Of a DNA stretch of 37,575 nucleotides, positions 1-9,410 are shown piece by piece (within the stretch, counting starts at the first letter, position 1; every line of letters begins with the position of its first letter). The stretch is taken from assembly GCA_945898185.1 (NCBI GenBank), contig CAMDHP010000009.1:1-37575 (forward strand), written 5' to 3'. Below the pieces are notes generated by a model. That model saw only the letters and a list, made by a program, of their open reading frames with translations. It searched no databases and was not told the origin of the DNA. Position numbers and translations under genes: made by a program. The stretch comes from Akkermansia muciniphila (GTDB lineage: Bacteria > Verrucomicrobiota > Verrucomicrobiia > Opitutales > Opitutaceae).

Positions 1-1
1 A

Positions 2-1225
2 GCCGTTACCTTGCTCTTCCCCCTTTTCGGCTTGGGCATAATCTACAGTTCCTGGCGCTCACAAAGAACGCACAGTTCGCCCCTCGGTCGCGCCCTGCCC
101 ACCGGCACCCGCTCAGCCGTCAACCGCATCGGCATAACGCCCGTGCCCGACCCTGAGGTGCCGGGAGAGATCGTGCTCAAACCCGCCGCCGGGCGCGTCG
201 GCTCTTTCGTCGCGATCGCCTGTTTTGCCCTTTTTTGGAACGGCGGCATCGGCTTTATGTTGCTCAACGTGATCAAGGACTTTCGCGGCGGGTTCATGTG
301 GTTTCCCCTGCTCTTCATGATCCCTTTCGTGGGCGTGGGCCTGGCCACGATCGTAATTGCGTTGCACACCTTCTCCCGCCTTTTCGCTCCTTCAGTCGAA
401 GTGCGCCTCGATCCCTCGCTGCTACGGCTCGGCGCCAGCGTGCCGTTCACCTGGCGGCTAGGCACCCGAGGCGTGCGCAAGCTCACCATCCGCCTGATCG
501 GCCGCGAGGAAGCCTCCTACCAACAGGGCACGCGGACAACGACCGACAAATCCGACTTTCACCGTTCCGTGCTTTTCGATTCGAGCGACACCCTCAGCCT
601 CACCGAAGGCCGCGGAGAACTTATCCTGCCGACCGCCGACGTCGCGCCCGCTTTCACCGAACCGAAAAACCGTCTGATCTGGGACCTGGTCTTCGCTGGC
701 GAAATCCCGTGGCGAGCGGATGTGGACGACCGCTTCACCCTGCCCGTGCGCTGCCCTGCCCGCCCCCTCGGCCTTGCCGCCTCTCCTGAGCCCCGCGCCC
801 ACACCGGCGGCGGCCTTACGCTCTGGACCGTGGACCGCTTCGCCCCCGAAGAGACGCTCGTCTTCACCGTTTCACGCGAAGCCAGCGCGAAACCCGAGCC
901 GCTCAGCCTTCAACTCGGCTGGTTCACCGAAGGCAAAGGCACCCGCGACGCCGCCGTCGTCTGGCGCGAGGCCCTGCCCAACCTCGTCCCCGGCACTGAC
1001 CGCAGCTTTGAGGTGCGATTGCCCGACGCCCCCTGGAGCTTTGCCGGCCATCTCATCGCGGTGGAGTGGCGCCTTGAAGTGCTCGACTCGGACAGCAACC
1101 CGCTCGTGGGTATTCCGCTAATCGTGGCACCGGATGGCCAGTTGGTGAACCTGCCCGCGCTGCCTAAAGAGCCGTCATTTTTCGAGAAACGGAAAGCCCG
1201 CTTTAGGTCGCAGATCGCTCGATGA
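2..1225 (+). CDS. DUF3592-like membrane protein, 5' end outside window
   Basis: The frame is open from the first bases of the window, so the true start may lie upstream; the first possible start inside is a TTG at 11. Counting from that TTG, the product has hydrophobic segments at about residues 1-14, 63-88 and 93-121. A roughly 280-residue soluble part without cysteine clusters follows and looks beta-rich. The layout, short helices then a beta-rich domain, recalls DUF3592-type bacterial membrane proteins, but I cannot name a function. The stop overlaps the next gene's start as ATGA, so the two are probably co-translated and may work together. Coding is supported by strong GC bias at third positions and by the long open frame. 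Confidence 0.7.
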   Translation, partial: AVTLLFPLFGLGIIYSSWRSQRTHSSPLGRALPTGTRSAVNRIGITPVPDPEVPGEIVLKPAAGRVGSFVAIACFALFWNGGIGFMLLNVIKDFRGGFMWFPLLFMIPFVGVGLATIVIALHTFSRLFAPSVEVRLDPSLLRLGASVPFTWRLGTRGVRKLTIRLIGREEASYQQGTRTTTDKSDFHRSVLFDSSDTLSLTEGRGELILPTADVAPAFTEPKNRLIWDLVFAGEIPWRADVDDRFTLPVRCPARPLGLAASPEPRAHTGGGLTLWTVDRFAPEETLVFTVSREASAKPEPLSLQLGWFTEGKGTRDAAVVWREALPNLVPGTDRSFEVRLPDAPWSFAGHLIAVEWRLEVLDSDSNPLVGIPLIVAPDGQLVNLPALPKEPSFFEKRKARFRSQIAR

Positions 1226-1806
1226 GCTCCGCGCGCGAAAACCCCTTCCGCACCTCGCGCCTGCTCACCCTGCCCGTCCACTGGGCCGGCATTCCACCCG
1301 AGACCCTGCTCGCCCGCTGGCACGCCGGCCGCAGGCGCGGCGCGCTCGTAGGCACCCACGGCACCGGCAAAACAACCCGCCTTCGCGCCCTCGCAAACCT
1401 CCTCGCCGCCGAGGGCTGGGCCGTGGTTTGGATACAATGGCACGACGACGGCACCACCACCCCGGCTGACTGGCGCGCCGCCCTGCGTGCTGCCGGACCG
1501 CGCACCGTTCTCTGTCTAGACGGCTCCGAAAACCTCGGTCTGTTTGGCGCGTATCGCCTGCACCGATACACCCGCCCCGCCGGCGGCGTGCTGGCGACGC
1601 GGCACCGCCGCTCGCTCCTCTTGCCCACCCTGGCGATCTATGCGCCAGACGCAGCCCTCTTCGCCGCCCACGCCGGTATGCTGGATCAAGACGCGCGAGA
1701 GGCGGCGACGACCGCCTTCGCCGAAACCGGCGGCAACGCCCATGAATCCTTCCGCCGGCTCTACCACCTCGTTGCCCCCAGCCCGGCCCACCCCGGAACA
1801 AAGTAA
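1222..1806 (+). CDS. Small P-loop ATPase-like protein
   Basis: A 194-residue protein whose ATG overlaps the previous stop by four bases. A Walker A motif (GTHGTGKT, residues 44-51) and a Walker B-like strand ending in VLCLD (96-100) are plain, spaced as in AAA/ExeA-type ATPases. No sensor or arginine-finger region can be recognised, and the protein is short for an AAA+ module, ending near residue 194 in a Pro/Ala-rich tail. The stop codon lies inside the left arm of a perfect palindrome. It is probably a partner of the upstream membrane protein, with the ATPase in the cytoplasm and the partner in the membrane. The specific role is unknown; it could also be a nucleotide-binding regulator. Confidence 0.75.
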   Translation: MSSARENPFRTSRLLTLPVHWAGIPPETLLARWHAGRRRGALVGTHGTGKTTRLRALANLLAAEGWAVVWIQWHDDGTTTPADWRAALRAAGPRTVLCLDGSENLGLFGAYRLHRYTRPAGGVLATRHRRSLLLPTLAIYAPDAALFAAHAGMLDQDAREAATTAFAETGGNAHESFRRLYHLVAPSPAHPGTK

Positions 1807-1827
1807 CCTATTAGGTTACTTTGTTCC
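1795..1827. terminator. Perfect 15-bp hairpin between convergent genes
   Basis: Bases 1795-1809 are the exact reverse complement of 1813-1827, with the three-base loop ATT. The hairpin lies between the plus-strand ATPase gene, whose stop is inside the left arm, and the minus-strand gpsA. It reads the same on both strands, as expected for a shared terminator. No T-tract follows on either side, so it is not a textbook intrinsic terminator. Confidence 0.6.
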
Positions 1828-1832
1828 ACGGG

Positions 1833-2834
1833 TCACTCGCGCTTGAGTTCGCGTCCCATCAACGCGGCGAGCGCGTCGGCGGGCGGCTTGGCGGCGTAGA
1901 GAATCTTGTAAATCTCGCCCAAGATGGGCGCGTCTATGCCGCGCTCCGCGCATAGCCCCTGAAAACTCTCCGTCGTGCGGTAGCCTTCCACCACACTCTT
2001 ACTCGCGGAGATCAGCGTGGACGCTTTTTGCCCTTCGCCGAGGTGCTGGCCAAAGGTGCGATTGCGTGACCACGGTCCGTTACACGTCGCCACCAGATCG
2101 CCGAAGCCACCGAGGCCGTAAAAAGTCTCTGCCTTCGCTCCCAGCGCCACGCCCACGCGCACCATCTCGGCCAGCGCCCGGGTGAGGAGCGCGGCCTTGG
2201 CGTTGTCGCCGAGCCGGAGGCCGTCGCAACAACCGGCGGCGATGGCATAGACGTTTTTCAAGCAGCCGCCGAACTCCACGCCGGCAACGTCATCACCTCG
2301 ATAAACGCGCAAGCCTGGTCCGCTGAGCGCAGCCTGCACCGTGGCGAGATAGGCCTCATCCACGTCGGATGCGGCGAGAACCATCGCGCACGGCTTGCCG
2401 GCGGCTACCTCGGCGGCGTTGGTCGGGCCCGTGAGGCAACCGACCGCGCGACCTGGCAGCATCGCGGCCATAACCTCGGTCGGGCGCAGATGCGTGCCAA
2501 GCTCGAGGCCCTTGACGAGCGAGACGAAAAGTTTGAGCTGCGTGGCCTGCGCGAGCCCCGCCGCCATGCGCTGGCAGGTCTCGCGCAACACCTGTGAGGG
2601 ACACGCGATCACGACGAGTTCCGCCTCCATCAAGACTGGAGCCAGCTCATGCGCGATCTGCACGGATTGCGGGAGAAGGAAGCCCGGAAGGTAATCGGTA
2701 TTCTCGCGGGTCGAGGCGAGCGAGAGCGCCTGCTCAAAGCGACGCGGCGCCAGCGTGACGGTGTGGCCCAGCCGCGAAAGGTGCAGCGCAAATGCCGTTC
2801 CCCACGCCCCGGCTCCAATGACGACGATGTTCAT
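1833..2834 (-). CDS. gpsA: Glycerol-3-phosphate dehydrogenase [NAD(P)+]
   Basis: This cytoplasmic enzyme reduces dihydroxyacetone phosphate to sn-glycerol 3-phosphate, the backbone for phospholipids. The 333-residue length is typical. An N-terminal Rossmann fold carries GAGAWG at residues 7-12. The family lysines are seen at 108 (SLVKGLEL) and 193 (GGCLKNVYAIAAG), and the C-terminal domain has the GLGGFGDL stretch near 240-247. The usual GPSFA segment reads GPTNAAEV here. lysA lies 112 bases upstream on the same strand, so the two may share a transcript. No Shine-Dalgarno sequence precedes the ATG. plsC, about 18 kb away, acts in the same lipid pathway. The assignment is secure. Confidence 0.96.
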   Translation of the reverse strand: MNIVVIGAGAWGTAFALHLSRLGHTVTLAPRRFEQALSLASTRENTDYLPGFLLPQSVQIAHELAPVLMEAELVVIACPSQVLRETCQRMAAGLAQATQLKLFVSLVKGLELGTHLRPTEVMAAMLPGRAVGCLTGPTNAAEVAAGKPCAMVLAASDVDEAYLATVQAALSGPGLRVYRGDDVAGVEFGGCLKNVYAIAAGCCDGLRLGDNAKAALLTRALAEMVRVGVALGAKAETFYGLGGFGDLVATCNGPWSRNRTFGQHLGEGQKASTLISASKSVVEGYRTTESFQGLCAERGIDAPILGEIYKILYAAKPPADALAALMGRELKRE

Positions 2835-2850
2835 GAGAACTGCCTACCGG

Positions 2851-2906
2851 AATGCACCGAAGAACACACGGAAAACCACACGCCACGGAGGCTTCTGTTT
2901 CGTGGC
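2851..2906. repeat. Periodic ACACGG/CCACGG-type intergenic segment
   Basis: The gap between lysA and gpsA holds a run of related short words (ACACGG, CCACAC, CCACGG) and a 6-bp inverted repeat, GCCACG at 2882-2887 with CGTGGC at 2901-2906. Its texture resembles the dispersed low-complexity intergenic repeats found in many GC-rich environmental genomes. Family membership is inferred from one copy only. Confidence 0.35.
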
Positions 2907-2946
2907 ATTTGGCGGGTTTCCGGAGCGAGCCTTGGTCAGCACCCGC

Positions 2947-4254
2947 CTACTTGGTCAGAAACGCGGGCAGCTTCTCGTTCTGAATCTGCTGCTCAAAGGT
3001 TTCGCGAACGTTGATGAGGTCGCTGGCGGCACCTTGCACCAGAACCTCGGCAGTGAGGTTACGAGTGTTGTAGCGGCTCGACATCGTGAACCCGTAAGCC
3101 CCCGCGCTCATCAGCGCGACGAACTCGCCTTCGCCTACTTCCTGCAAGATGCGGTCCTTCGCAAAGCAGTCGCCGCTCTCGCACACCGGGCCGACCACGT
3201 CGGCGGTGAGCGCGGCGCGGGCGCTGTCGCGGCGCAATGGCACGATCTCGTGGTAGCTGTCATACATCGCGGGGCGCACGAGGTCGTTCATCGCGGCGTC
3301 CACGATAAGAAAATTCTTGCCTTGGCCGCGCTTCAGGAACTCGACGCGGGTGAGCAGCACGCCGGCGTTGCCCACGAGGTAGCGGCCGGGTTCCAAGAGG
3401 ATCTTGAGGCCGAGCGGAGCGAGCAACGGCTTCAACGCCTCGCCGTAGGCTTCGGGCGTGAGCGGGCGCGTCTCGGCGGGCTGGGCGCTCCACCAGGCAG
3501 GGTCGCCGCTGGCAAGAGCGTCCTTGTAGATGATGCCGATGCCGCCGCCGATGGACCAGTAGGTGATGCCATATTTGGCCTTCAACTCCACTACAAAGGG
3601 AGCAATTTTTTTCACCGCCTCGACGAAGGGCGCGAGGCTGGTGAGTTGCGAGCCGATGTGCATCTGCGCGCCTTTGATGAGGATGTTCGGATAACGCGCG
3701 GCAGCCTCGTAGGCGGAGGCGGCTTGGGTGAGCGGGATGCCAAACTTGTTATCTGACTTGCCGGTGGTGATCTTCGCGTGGGTGTGGGCGTCGACATCAG
3801 GGTTAATGCGGATGGCGATGGGGGCCTTCACGCCGAGCTTGCCGGCGACGTAGTTGATGCGGGCGATCTCGGGCTCGCTCTCCACGTGGAAGGCAAATAT
3901 CCCGTGTTCGAGCGCGAGCTTGATCTCGGCCTCGGTCTTGCCGACGCCGGCGAAGACGCTGCTCTTGATATTCGCCCCGGCGGCGAGCGCCCGGCGCACT
4001 TCGCCACCACTTACGAGATCGAAAGCTGCACCGAGATTGGCGAAATGACGCAGAATCGCGAGGGAGGAGTTGGCCTTCATCGCGTAGCAGATCTGGAGAT
4101 CAAGACCGGCAAGGCCGCTCGCGAGCCGGGTGTAGTTATCGGCCATCGTAGAGGCGCTGTAGACGTAAGTCGGTGTGCCGTAAAGGCGGGCGATTTCGGC
4201 GAGGTCGACAGACTCACATTGGAGATTCGGGCCAGTGTAGCGGAAGTGATGCAT
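2947..4254 (-). CDS. lysA: Diaminopimelate decarboxylase
   Basis: Catalyses the last step of lysine synthesis, a PLP-dependent decarboxylation of meso-diaminopimelate. The 435-residue protein is a fold-type III enzyme. The PLP lysine is K60 in YAMKAN. H199 lies in HIGSQ, a glycine-rich phosphate-binding loop is at 236-239, EPGR is at 288-291, and the cross-subunit active-site cysteine is C358 in CESGD. The C-terminal AGAYGFTMSSRYN stretch is also typical. The start matches the usual family N-terminus. It lies upstream of gpsA on the same strand. No arginine-decarboxylase-type extra domains are present, so the lysA assignment is firm. Confidence 0.96.
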   Translation of the reverse strand: MHHFRYTGPNLQCESVDLAEIARLYGTPTYVYSASTMADNYTRLASGLAGLDLQICYAMKANSSLAILRHFANLGAAFDLVSGGEVRRALAAGANIKSSVFAGVGKTEAEIKLALEHGIFAFHVESEPEIARINYVAGKLGVKAPIAIRINPDVDAHTHAKITTGKSDNKFGIPLTQAASAYEAAARYPNILIKGAQMHIGSQLTSLAPFVEAVKKIAPFVVELKAKYGITYWSIGGGIGIIYKDALASGDPAWWSAQPAETRPLTPEAYGEALKPLLAPLGLKILLEPGRYLVGNAGVLLTRVEFLKRGQGKNFLIVDAAMNDLVRPAMYDSYHEIVPLRRDSARAALTADVVGPVCESGDCFAKDRILQEVGEGEFVALMSAGAYGFTMSSRYNTRNLTAEVLVQGAASDLINVRETFEQQIQNEKLPAFLTK

Positions 4255-4362
4255 TATTAAAATACCTATGACCGTGAAAGTTCGTGGAAACTGTTAAAAT
4301 GTCCAATTTCCCCTTGCGAACACCACCTCAAACTTGCCCATAGTTGGATTAGAAATTCTTCG

Positions 4363-4629
4363 ATGCTGCGCACTCTTCTCAATCTCTTTCGCCGTCCTGC
4401 CGTCCGTATGGGGCGGGTGGACAATGCGCGCATCCATCGCACCCGCATCCGCAACGCACAGTTCGTGAGTTTTATTGACTCGAGCGCTTGCCACGGAGCT
4501 CGCCATGCCGACCGCCACGATCAGCGCCTGCGCCGCCAAAAACTGTTGCGCGGCCTGCTCGCTATGGTGGGCGCGGGTGGCCTGGGCTGGTTCGTGCTGG
4601 AGAGCGCGCGGGCCATCGCGATGTTTTGA
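4363..4629 (+). CDS. Small putative tail-anchored membrane protein
   Basis: An 88-residue frame with a very basic N-terminal two thirds (many Arg and His) and one C-terminal hydrophobic segment at about residues 64-85 (GLLAMVGAGGLGWFVL). That would fit a small single-pass protein. I recognise no family. It lies divergent from lysA and about 100 bases upstream of another small membrane protein on the same strand. A competing minus-strand frame covers the same bases but reads as an antisense shadow. Support comes only from the hydrophobic segment and orientation, so it may not be a real gene. Confidence 0.4.
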   Translation: MLRTLLNLFRRPAVRMGRVDNARIHRTRIRNAQFVSFIDSSACHGARHADRHDQRLRRQKLLRGLLAMVGAGGLGWFVLESARAIAMF

Positions 4630-4726
4630 GGCACCGCGTGTCTCGCCCATTCGGACGAAAAGGTTGAGGAAAAATACAGCCAAGAAGGATTGAATCCGCC
4701 GATTGAGCTGATTTCTCTAGAGCCTT

Positions 4727-5335
4727 ATGCAAGTCCACGCGAAGATTTCCAAGGAATGGCGCCGTCGCATGACGTTTATGTTCATCATGCTTTTCGCATC
4801 GGGCATTTGGTTTCTTTCAGATGGCTACCTCGTATGGCCGGCCGAAGAGAAACGCTACGTGGCTTTCAAGGAGCTCGCCGACGCAACGATTGCCGCGGGG
4901 GAGGCCAAGACCGAAAAAGATCCGGCCGTCATCATGGCTTGGGGGAAAAAAGCCGACGCCGAGGGCTGGAAGTCGAAAGTGCCCAAGCACCGCTCTGCCG
5001 GCGATCTCACTGGCCAGCGCGTTCCCGGCTTTGTGTTCATGGTCGCGGCGATCACTTTCGCACTCTGGGTAGTCTGGAATCACCGGCTCAGCATCCGGGC
5101 CGAGGACGATTGGATAACCGGTGCGTCGGGCCAACGTGTAAACCTCGATTGGATCACGGAGACGGATCGCCGCAAATGGGATACCAAGGGCATCGCTTAC
5201 GCTATCTACGAGGAGAATGGAAAACGCGGTCGGCTGACGCTCGACGACCACAAGTTCCTCGGATGCGAGGCCATCCTGCTCGAAGCCGAGCGCCGCATCA
5301 AAGCGCGCAGCGAGGCTGCAAGTCCGGCGGCCTGA
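4727..5335 (+). CDS. Two-helix membrane protein of unknown function
   Basis: A 202-residue protein with hydrophobic segments at about residues 14-33 and 98-118. A lysine- and glutamate-rich loop of some 60 residues separates them, and a C-terminal soluble domain of about 80 residues follows. That domain has alternating hydrophobic and charged stretches (LDWITETDRRKWDTKG) and could be a small beta-sheet domain, but I cannot name a family. The start is the first ATG, just before a basic stretch, which suggests the N-terminus stays inside. It is convergent with sdhB and separated from it by an inverted repeat. Confidence 0.75.
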   Translation: MQVHAKISKEWRRRMTFMFIMLFASGIWFLSDGYLVWPAEEKRYVAFKELADATIAAGEAKTEKDPAVIMAWGKKADAEGWKSKVPKHRSAGDLTGQRVPGFVFMVAAITFALWVVWNHRLSIRAEDDWITGASGQRVNLDWITETDRRKWDTKGIAYAIYEENGKRGRLTLDDHKFLGCEAILLEAERRIKARSEAASPAA

Positions 5336-5465
5336 GCCGCCCGAGACAGGGGCACTTTTTGGCGCAATCGCGAGCGAGACGATTTGATGCAAGCACGCGG
5401 CTGCCCCCGCCTAGACGCCCCGGTCTGGCGACCCATACCAATCTCCCCTATCTTTCAGACTTTAC

Positions 5466-5549
5466 CGCAAAGACGCAGAGGCGCGAAGACAGGCAGAGGA
5501 GCGCTTCAGTTCGAGTTCGTTGCCCCCCTTGCGCCTTCGCGACTTTGCG
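5466..5549. repeat. 8-base-periodic inverted repeat element
   Basis: The left arm at 5466-5488 is built from eight-base units of the CGCAAAGA type (CGCAAAGA, CGCAGAGG, CGCGAAG). The right arm at 5527-5549 is its imperfect reverse complement, also with eight-base periodicity. The 38-base spacer is not periodic. The element sits between convergent genes (the 4727-5335 gene and sdhB) and could fold into a long imperfect hairpin that ends both transcripts. Similar CGCAAAGACGC texts are known as dispersed repeats in other bacteria; whether this is one needs other copies in the genome. Confidence 0.6.
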
Positions 5550-5582
5550 TTAGTGAAATCTCTTTAATCGGGGACGTTGGTA

Positions 5583-6395
5583 TCACGCCCCGCCGCTGGA
5601 CGCGTTGCTCTTGGGCTTAAAAGCTTGGCGGAAGCTGGCGGCGATGTAGTCGCGATTCATACGGGCGATGAAATCCTGCGAGATGAGTTTCGGGCAGGCG
5701 GCGGAGCACTCGTATTGGTTGGTGCAGTTGCCGAAACCGAGTTCGTCCATTTTCGCGACCATGTTGAGCACCCGGCTATCGCGCTCGGCCTGGCCCTGAG
5801 GCAAGAGCCCGAGGTGGCCGACCTTGGCGGAAACAAAGAGCATGGCGGAGGCGTTTTTACAGGCGGCCACGCAGGCGCCGCAGCCGATACACTGAGCGGC
5901 GTCCATGGCGAGGTCGGCCCCATCCTTGGGCACGGGGATGGCATTGGCATCACACGCTGAACCCGCACGAACGGTAATAAAGCCGCCGGCCTGCTGGATG
6001 GCGTCGAAGGCGGAACGGTTACAGATCAAATCCTTGAGGATCGGAAAGGGTTTGGCGCGGAAAGGCTCGACCACGATGACGTCGCCATCGGCGAAGCTGC
6101 GCATGTAGGTCTGGCAGGTTGCGACGCCCTTATGCGGGCCGTGGGGTTTGCCGTTGATGACCAGCGAACAAGTGCCGCAAATGCCCTCGCGGCAGTCGTG
6201 CGCGAACGCGATCGGGTCTTCGCCCTTGGCCTCAAGTCCGTAATTTACGACGTCGAGCATCTCAAGGAAGGACATATTCGGATTGAGGTCCTTGGCGGCG
6301 TAGTCCACGAAACGGCCGGGCTCGTCGGTGGAGGGCTGACGCCAGACGCGCAGCGTGACGGATAAATTCTTGGCGGAAGTGAGGTGAGCGACCAT
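5583..6395 (-). CDS. sdhB: Succinate dehydrogenase/fumarate reductase iron-sulfur subunit
   Basis: Passes electrons from the flavoprotein to quinone through three iron-sulfur clusters. The 270-residue protein has the [2Fe-2S] cysteines C68, C73, C76 and C94 (CREGICGTC motif), the [4Fe-4S] set C169, C172, C175 and C179 ([11 protein letters not shown]), and the [3Fe-4S] cysteines C224, C230 and C234. It is the last gene of the minus-strand sdhC-sdhA-sdhB operon, 27 bases after sdhA. No Shine-Dalgarno sequence is seen before the ATG. The gene order and single cytochrome b subunit match the menaquinone-linked, Bacillus/Bacteroidetes-like type. Sequence alone does not say which direction it works in vivo. 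Confidence 0.96.
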   Translation of the reverse strand: MVAHLTSAKNLSVTLRVWRQPSTDEPGRFVDYAAKDLNPNMSFLEMLDVVNYGLEAKGEDPIAFAHDCREGICGTCSLVINGKPHGPHKGVATCQTYMRSFADGDVIVVEPFRAKPFPILKDLICNRSAFDAIQQAGGFITVRAGSACDANAIPVPKDGADLAMDAAQCIGCGACVAACKNASAMLFVSAKVGHLGLLPQGQAERDSRVLNMVAKMDELGFGNCTNQYECSAACPKLISQDFIARMNRDYIAASFRQAFKPKSNASSGGA

Positions 6396-6422
6396 CGGAT
6401 TAAAAGTAAGAGGTAGGTTGGG

Positions 6423-8408
<1,986 letters not shown>

Positions 8409-8448
8409 GACTTTGAAAGTTTAAGTTGGAAGATTAAGGTTAGGACGC

Positions 8449-9240
8449 TCAGCGGACGGCGGTCCTGGCGGCGAGAGCCGTAGCGGCGACGGTGCCCGAC
8501 GCGGGTTTCAACAGGCCGGTGGCGATCGCTCCGGGGATAGAGAGATTGCCGAGGAAATAGAGGAGGCAAAGCGCAGCCACGGCCTTGCGCAGGCAGCAGG
8601 ACCACTTGGCGTTGCGCAGACCGAGAGTCTGGAAAAGCGACTCCATGCCGTGCAGCAAGTGGACCGCGAGGAGACCCGTGGCGAGGATGTAGAAACCGGC
8701 GACCAGCGGGTGGCTGAAGCCGATGAAAATCATGCTGTAAACGTCGTGCACTGGGGTTCCCTTCGCGGCCAAGGGAAACCCGAACTCGCGCACGTCCGCG
8801 CTCAGGACGACTGCGTCGAGCGAGCCCTTGTAGTAATCGGTGCCCACCATGCCGATCGTGAAGTGCAGAATGTGATACACGATAAAGGCCAGCACCACGA
8901 GACCGCTCAGGCGCATGTAGCGGGAGGCCACGGCGGCTTCGAGCCAGCGGTGGACGCCGTAATCCTTCGGGCCGCGGGCGGATTTGCTTTCGAGGGTCAG
9001 AACCACCGCGGCCCAGATGTGAATCCCGGCAGCGGCGAGTAGGGCAAGACGCACCAACCAAAGCACCGGCCCGAGTGAATGAAGGAAGTGTGCGTAGCCG
9101 TTGATCCGATCGGGCTCGCCAAAAATCTGGAGATTACCGGCGAGGTGGCCGAAAGCAAAACCGGTCAGCAGGAGGCCGGTCAGTGCCATTAAGAACTTAC
9201 GCCCGATCGAGGAGGTGAACAAGTTGGCGAAAAGATTCAT
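8449..9240 (-). CDS. sdhC: Succinate dehydrogenase cytochrome b558 subunit
   Basis: The membrane anchor of the complex; it carries heme b and the quinone site. The 263-residue protein has about five hydrophobic helices (near residues 15-35, 58-82, 112-132, 170-195 and 208-230). Candidate heme-ligand histidines in or near the helices are H32, H74, H123, H126, H177, H194 and H197. One long subunit replaces the separate SdhC and SdhD of proteobacteria, as in the TIGR02046-type family. It is the first gene of the operon, so the promoter should lie in the 170 bases upstream. The C-terminal Ala-rich tail is poorly conserved. Confidence 0.93.
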   Translation of the reverse strand: MNLFANLFTSSIGRKFLMALTGLLLTGFAFGHLAGNLQIFGEPDRINGYAHFLHSLGPVLWLVRLALLAAAGIHIWAAVVLTLESKSARGPKDYGVHRWLEAAVASRYMRLSGLVVLAFIVYHILHFTIGMVGTDYYKGSLDAVVLSADVREFGFPLAAKGTPVHDVYSMIFIGFSHPLVAGFYILATGLLAVHLLHGMESLFQTLGLRNAKWSCCLRKAVAALCLLYFLGNLSIPGAIATGLLKPASGTVAATALAARTAVR

Positions 9241-9368
9241 CGCAATATGTAGTCGTTTGGTGGGACTTGGCCCGGAATGGACAGAACCTCCATCACCGTG
9301 CCCCGTTAAAAAACGAAGTAAAGGTCGGGCGGCGGAACGGTAAACAGCCGATGCCGCATATTAGCGGC

Positions 9369-9387
9369 GCTACGGCTCCGCCGTAGC
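9369..9387. terminator. 8-bp hairpin between the PaaK-like gene and sdhC
   Basis: GCTACGGC at 9369-9376 pairs exactly with 9380-9387 across the loop TCC. It lies about 25 bases downstream of the stop of the minus-strand adenylating-enzyme gene and 130 bases upstream of sdhC. No T-tract follows, so it is a weak terminator candidate and could instead act in the sdh leader. Confidence 0.35.
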
Positions 9388-9410
9388 TGAACGAATACCG
9401 CTGGACCCGT

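Noticed and set aside
4294-4683. 129-residue minus-strand frame upstream of lysA
   Set aside because: No recognisable domain. It overlaps the better candidate on the plus strand and runs into lysA's leader.
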